Below, one piece after another: positions 61,201-64,000 of a stretch of 64,000 nucleotides of DNA. A model generated the notes under the pieces. It was given only the letters and a program-made list of their open reading frames with translations, searched no databases and had not been told where the DNA came from. Position numbers and translations under genes: made by a program. The first letter of the stretch is position 1. Every line of letters starts with the position of its first letter. The stretch comes from Edolisoma coerulescens (Eukaryota > Chordata > Aves > Passeriformes > Campephagidae): NCBI GenBank assembly GCA_013397115.1, contig VWZW01006262.1, forward strand, positions 186,001 through 250,000. The letters are read 5' to 3'.

Positions 61201-64000
61201 GGGGGCACAGCCAGTTTATGCTGCTTACAGCATTAGCTAGATGATGATCTGCTTCAAATGAAATATGGTTTAGATTTCTGTCACAGAACCAAGCAGGCAG
61301 CTCCTCTTAAATGCACAAAAGTATAGTAAAAACAAGACCTCATCATTAGTCAGTTTTAAAAGTTGCTGTATTTTACTCTGAGTAAGTTTAAATTGGATAT
61401 AAGGATGAGATATTGATGACCTGGTTCTTACATGTTTTGTGTGCCCAACAAGAAGAGGTGTATGTGACTCTGCAGCTGCTTTGGGATTTGGAAGCCTTCA
61501 GCTCACAGAGGTTCATGAGGGTTTTTTTTTTCCAGGAAAGTATTTTTTGGTCATAATTCCTGATGATCTCATTCAGAAGCAAATGGTGTAGAGATCTGAT
61601 AAGTAAAAATGACCCTAATCTCTCTTTCACCCTAGTGCAACTCACACTGTAGTTTCTTAAGAAGAAGTGTTTTATTTGAATTCCAGTTCAACCCTCATGA
61701 TCCTCCCACACCTGGATTCTTAGCTGTGCCAACATGACAGCTTTTCTTGTCACACTGTCACCAGCATAGGAGGAACCCACTTTTGGAAAAGTGCTCCCCA
61801 TCCCTTAGAAAAAAAACTCATTGCCAACTCCGATAGAAGAAAGGGTTTCTTTTCAGAAAGTTGTGCAGACTGAAGTCACACGGATAGTTACAGGTAAAAC
61901 CTTGATATGTAGGTGTTAATTGTTACCAGATGGCTTCAAAGACTTTCAGACTGTTTCAGCATAAACAAATGTGTAATTCACCCAGAACACAATAATGTCT
62001 TATTAGCAATACCATGCATAACTTTCAAACAAACACTGGCAGACAGTAAACACACTGGCGATTCCTCTGCAACCTTTCCTCACTCCCCCTTTTTGATGTG
62101 CGATAATTAAATACAATCTCAGTTTCTGTAAGATACTAAGCACCCACATTTAAAGACAACCTTTTATTTCCTTTCTTTCCAGAATAGCTATAGGTCCTTA
62201 TAGTCTAATCATAGACACTGAAACCTGCTACTTATGCTTCAGGTATGGTGCTGGGGAAGAAATTGTTTTAATTTTTTTCAGACATATCAGTTGGTCTAAC
62301 ACAACACACTTTCTCTGTCAACAAGCTCTATCCAACTCCAGTGCATATCACCTGCACTTTTCGGAACTTGAGAAAAAAGAAAATCATATCGTGTTTTTTC
62401 CTCAGTGTGCCAGACTTGCTTATAAACAGAGAGGGAGAAAGGGAGAGAGAAAGAGAAGCCTTTACATTCACAGTCAATTATTAACCTAAGTAACCAAAAC
62501 CACACAAGCACAGGGACCCAGGCTTCCCACCAGCATGTCGGCCGCTGAACTAGAGGAGTGCCCTGAACTCCTCTTGCCTCCTGCTCCCACTGATTCAGCT
62601 CTGAGGCTGCTGTGTGAGACTGCTCCCCCTTATCATTTCTCAGGAGCAAAGAAACGTTTTGCTCCCTACCCCAGGTACCCCTGTTGCTCCCTCCTTACAA
62701 ACCCAGCTTGCAGAACTTGCTAGGAATTATACCAAGGCTTCCCTTTTTCTCCTCAATTATTTTTCATGTGAATCACTTTTGCAGCATATCTGACTTGCTG
62801 GTCCTTCCAGTAGTTGGCAGGAATGCCCATTTAGCATGATGAATGCTTTACAGCCGTGCTGACCCTCAAGAAACCATTGAGCTCTGCTGTGTTATTGGGA
62901 GCCAGCAGTGAGCTGGCTTGGGCTGAGCTGGCAGGGACACAGTGGTGTGTCCGAACTGGCCACAGCTGCCCCAGCACTGTCCTAGCTACTCTGGAGGTGT
63001 TTCTGGCCTGCAAGCTGTGCTACCTTACCCAGTGTTTTCTGAAGAAATAGAACATTCCTGTTCCTTTGTATTGCTTCTTTGCTCCTAGAGGGAAAAAGAA
63101 AGTAATTTTTCTATGGCTCAAAGCATGTGGGATGCACATTTGTTCATTTGCACATGCAAACACAAGTACACACCCAGGGAAAGCAGTTCTGTAGAAGGCT
63201 AAATAGGTTCTTTCCCCGTGATTTGCTCTGAAACACTGTGGGCTGGTGGCAGACACTTCTGGATTTGAAAAGGCAAGGAGGAATTGTTTACCACCTGCAT
63301 CAGTCCCACACGCCACTTGTGCCTGTTCCTAAGAAACCAGGATGAACTTTCCACTTGCTGGAGTTTATGTGGCTCTGCCCTCATCTCATCCCAAAACTTC
63401 TCTATTCACTTTAACCTTCAGCTTATGCTGGTCTGGCCCACTTCCACTGCAACATCTCTGGTACTGTAATTTGGTTACGTCACACAGCACACGGCATGGA
63501 CTGCTTATTTGAATACTAATGTGAGCTGGTGGGGCAGTTTTACTGCAGCAATAGTCCCCTTGTGCTGTGTGATGTCATGCTGTGGTTTAAAGGTATTTTT
63601 ATACTGCCTGTGCTTTGCAGTGATTTTCAGTAATACACATCTCTGTGCGTAGATTGATCTGTTACAATTGTAATGGTGTTGAGTATTTGCACTATGTTGT
63701 ATGCGGTCTTGTTGTAGGTAAGATGCAGGGAGCACTACTGGGTTACCACGCAGTACAGAAAAGTGTGCTTTGCAGAATAGCAGGTGTTTGGGGAGTGCCG
63801 CAGAGCCTCACATCCCATTGTGCAGGTTGTGTGGCTTCACTGTATCACGTCTTGAAGGGTTTGGTCTGTCACTGTATTGGGGCAATGGGTTTCTCCGTGT
63901 GTTGCTGTATCCTGTAGAGCAAATGAGGTGCTCGGGAGCGCCTGCGGGTCGCTGTGTGGTGTGGCAAGGTGTGTGTGAGATCTCGTGTCAGTCTCTGTAG
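58260..64000. other. Unique non-coding DNA to the end of the window
   Basis: A strong pyrimidine tract followed by TCCTAG (58258-58290) and another ending TTTTGCAG at 58680 look like splice acceptors. No recognisable coding sequence follows either. The stretch 58680-58850 is GC-rich, 58960-59530 is AT-rich, and 62427-62458 is a GA-rich purine tract. Terminal frames near 63645-64000 match nothing known. Confidence 0.5.
62427..62458. repeat. GA-rich purine tract
   Basis: About 32 bases almost entirely of A and G (AGAGAGGGAGAAAGGGAGAG type). It is a low-complexity tract. Confidence 0.85.

Noticed and set aside
1..64000. CRISPR arrays, operons, prophage or bacterial mobile elements
   Set aside because: There are no regularly spaced direct repeats, dense same-strand genes or ribosome-binding sites. 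The repeats are of vertebrate type.

Overview
This window reads as non-coding DNA from a bird nuclear genome. The clearest evidence is a roughly 470-bp CR1 non-LTR retrotransposon tail at 40318-40791. It carries the end of ORF2, the typical 3' untranslated region and the terminal ATTCTATGA-type repeat that marks avian CR1. Two shorter CR1 tails lie near 13.5 kb and 19.9 kb. Relics of much older amniote SINE-type repeats lie near 14.7, 23.7, 36.8 and 42.4 kb. Repeat density is low, base composition is moderately AT-rich, and there are no operons, Shine-Dalgarno sites or dense ORFs, so a prokaryotic origin is excluded. A crocodilian or turtle source is less likely but not formally excluded.

I could not recognise any protein-coding gene, exon, tRNA, rRNA or known small RNA. 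The open frames are short: the longest is about 180 codons, starts at TTG and has an open frame opposite it. They often overlap on both strands, match no domain I know, and are about as long as chance predicts for 64 kb read in six frames. The window is best described as intergenic DNA or the inside of one or more very large introns.

Layout: 1-13.5 kb is unique sequence with short AT- and purine-rich tracts, a pair of identical RFX/X-box-like motifs (7.35-7.43 kb), a 32-bp imperfect palindrome (8.1 kb) and a DR1 nuclear-receptor-like site (13.03 kb). From 13.5 to 24 kb lie small CR1 and old SINE relics and a (CA)n microsatellite. From 24 to 40 kb there are small tandem duplications (28.25, 28.95 and 31.4 kb), a single ambiguous base at 31487, a perfect 20-bp palindrome (34.23 kb) and a TAATTA inverted repeat (37.03 kb). 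The main CR1 copy lies at 40.3-40.8 kb. From 42 to 64 kb there is a tRNA-like SINE head, A- and TTTG-rich simple repeats, small GC-rich patches, another X-box-like motif (51.25 kb) and a 24-bp tandem duplication (52.85 kb).

No new biological system can be demonstrated here. The points most worth checking are the clustered regulatory-looking motifs and palindromes, which could be tested by cross-bird conservation, and the few stretches whose open frames or splice-like signals could hide an exon.
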